DNA from: Candidatus Methylomirabilis sp.
GTDB taxonomy: Bacteria > DYJV01
DNA length: 24,325 nucleotides
Assembly (NCBI GenBank): GCA_020722945.1
Contig: DYJV01000035.1
Coordinates: 1-24,325 of the forward strand
Reading direction: 5' to 3'
Shown here piece by piece: positions 24,260 to 24,325 of this stretch. Every line of letters starts with the position of its first letter. The first letter of the stretch is position 1. The position numbers and the translations under genes were made by a program. The notes beneath the pieces were generated by a model. It searched no databases, was not told the DNA's origin, and saw only the letters and a list, made by a program, of their open reading frames with translations.

Positions 24260-24325
24260 AGTCAATATTATTACAGCTCAATAACCATACTAAATAAAAA
24301 TTGAATTTTTGTAGTTATCCTCTTT

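Noticed and set aside
1-24325. CRISPR arrays, tRNA/rRNA genes, insertion sequences, phage genes
   Set aside because: I looked on both strands and saw no spaced repeats, cloverleaf signatures, transposase or integrase motifs.

Overview
The window is about 24.3 kb of compact, AT-rich bacterial DNA holding 25 protein genes and no RNA gene that I can recognise. The gene families point to an anaerobic or microaerobic Gram-negative, probably Deferribacterota (Calditerrivibrio/Deferribacter-like). They include a four-subunit pyruvate:ferredoxin oxidoreductase, NuoEFG-like diaphorase subunits, a DHH-CBS-CBS-tRNA nucleotidyltransferase fusion, a phasin beside a UbiB-type kinase, and a TrhP/YegQ-type U32 protein. 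The lineage is an inference from gene content, not a match I could run.

Layout. Positions 119-8654 are all on the minus strand and read right to left. A class I/II aminotransferase is coupled to the DHH-CBS-tRNA nucleotidyltransferase. A new promoter at about 4764-4792 then serves two tandem GntR/FCD regulators and a U32 tRNA-hydroxylation protein (trhP). A phasin-like protein and a UbiB/ABC1 kinase follow. A divergent 439-bp intergenic region (8655-9093) separates this block from the plus strand.

Positions 9094-17901 hold a phosphonate operon, phnCDE-GHIJKLMN: an ABC importer, the complete C-P lyase core with its PhnK and PhnL ATPases, the PhnM triphosphatase and the PhnN kinase. A Pho-box-like triple repeat lies just upstream of phnC, so phosphate-starvation control is likely. 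The operon is interrupted twice by RNA-structure-forming DNA: a strong hairpin between phnD and phnE, and a REP-like inverted pair between phnG and phnH. phnP and phnF are not in the window.

Positions 18135-24151 hold a seven-gene operon, porC-porD-porA-porB-nuoE-nuoF-nuoG-like, closed by a clear rho-independent terminator. Together these genes look like a 2-oxoacid:ferredoxin oxidoreductase with its own NAD(H)-reactive diaphorase (HydABC/Hnd/Bfu-like core) but no hydrogenase module. The natural reading is coupling of pyruvate oxidation or synthesis with ferredoxin and NAD(H), possibly by electron bifurcation or confurcation.

The most interesting regulatory signal is a TGTATACA-type palindrome shared by two promoters. 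One copy covers the -10 box of the GntR pair (TTTTGTATACAAAA, 4761-4774) and others lie at the por promoter (18092-18106). This suggests that the regulators control themselves and the pyruvate oxidoreductase-diaphorase operon 13 kb away.
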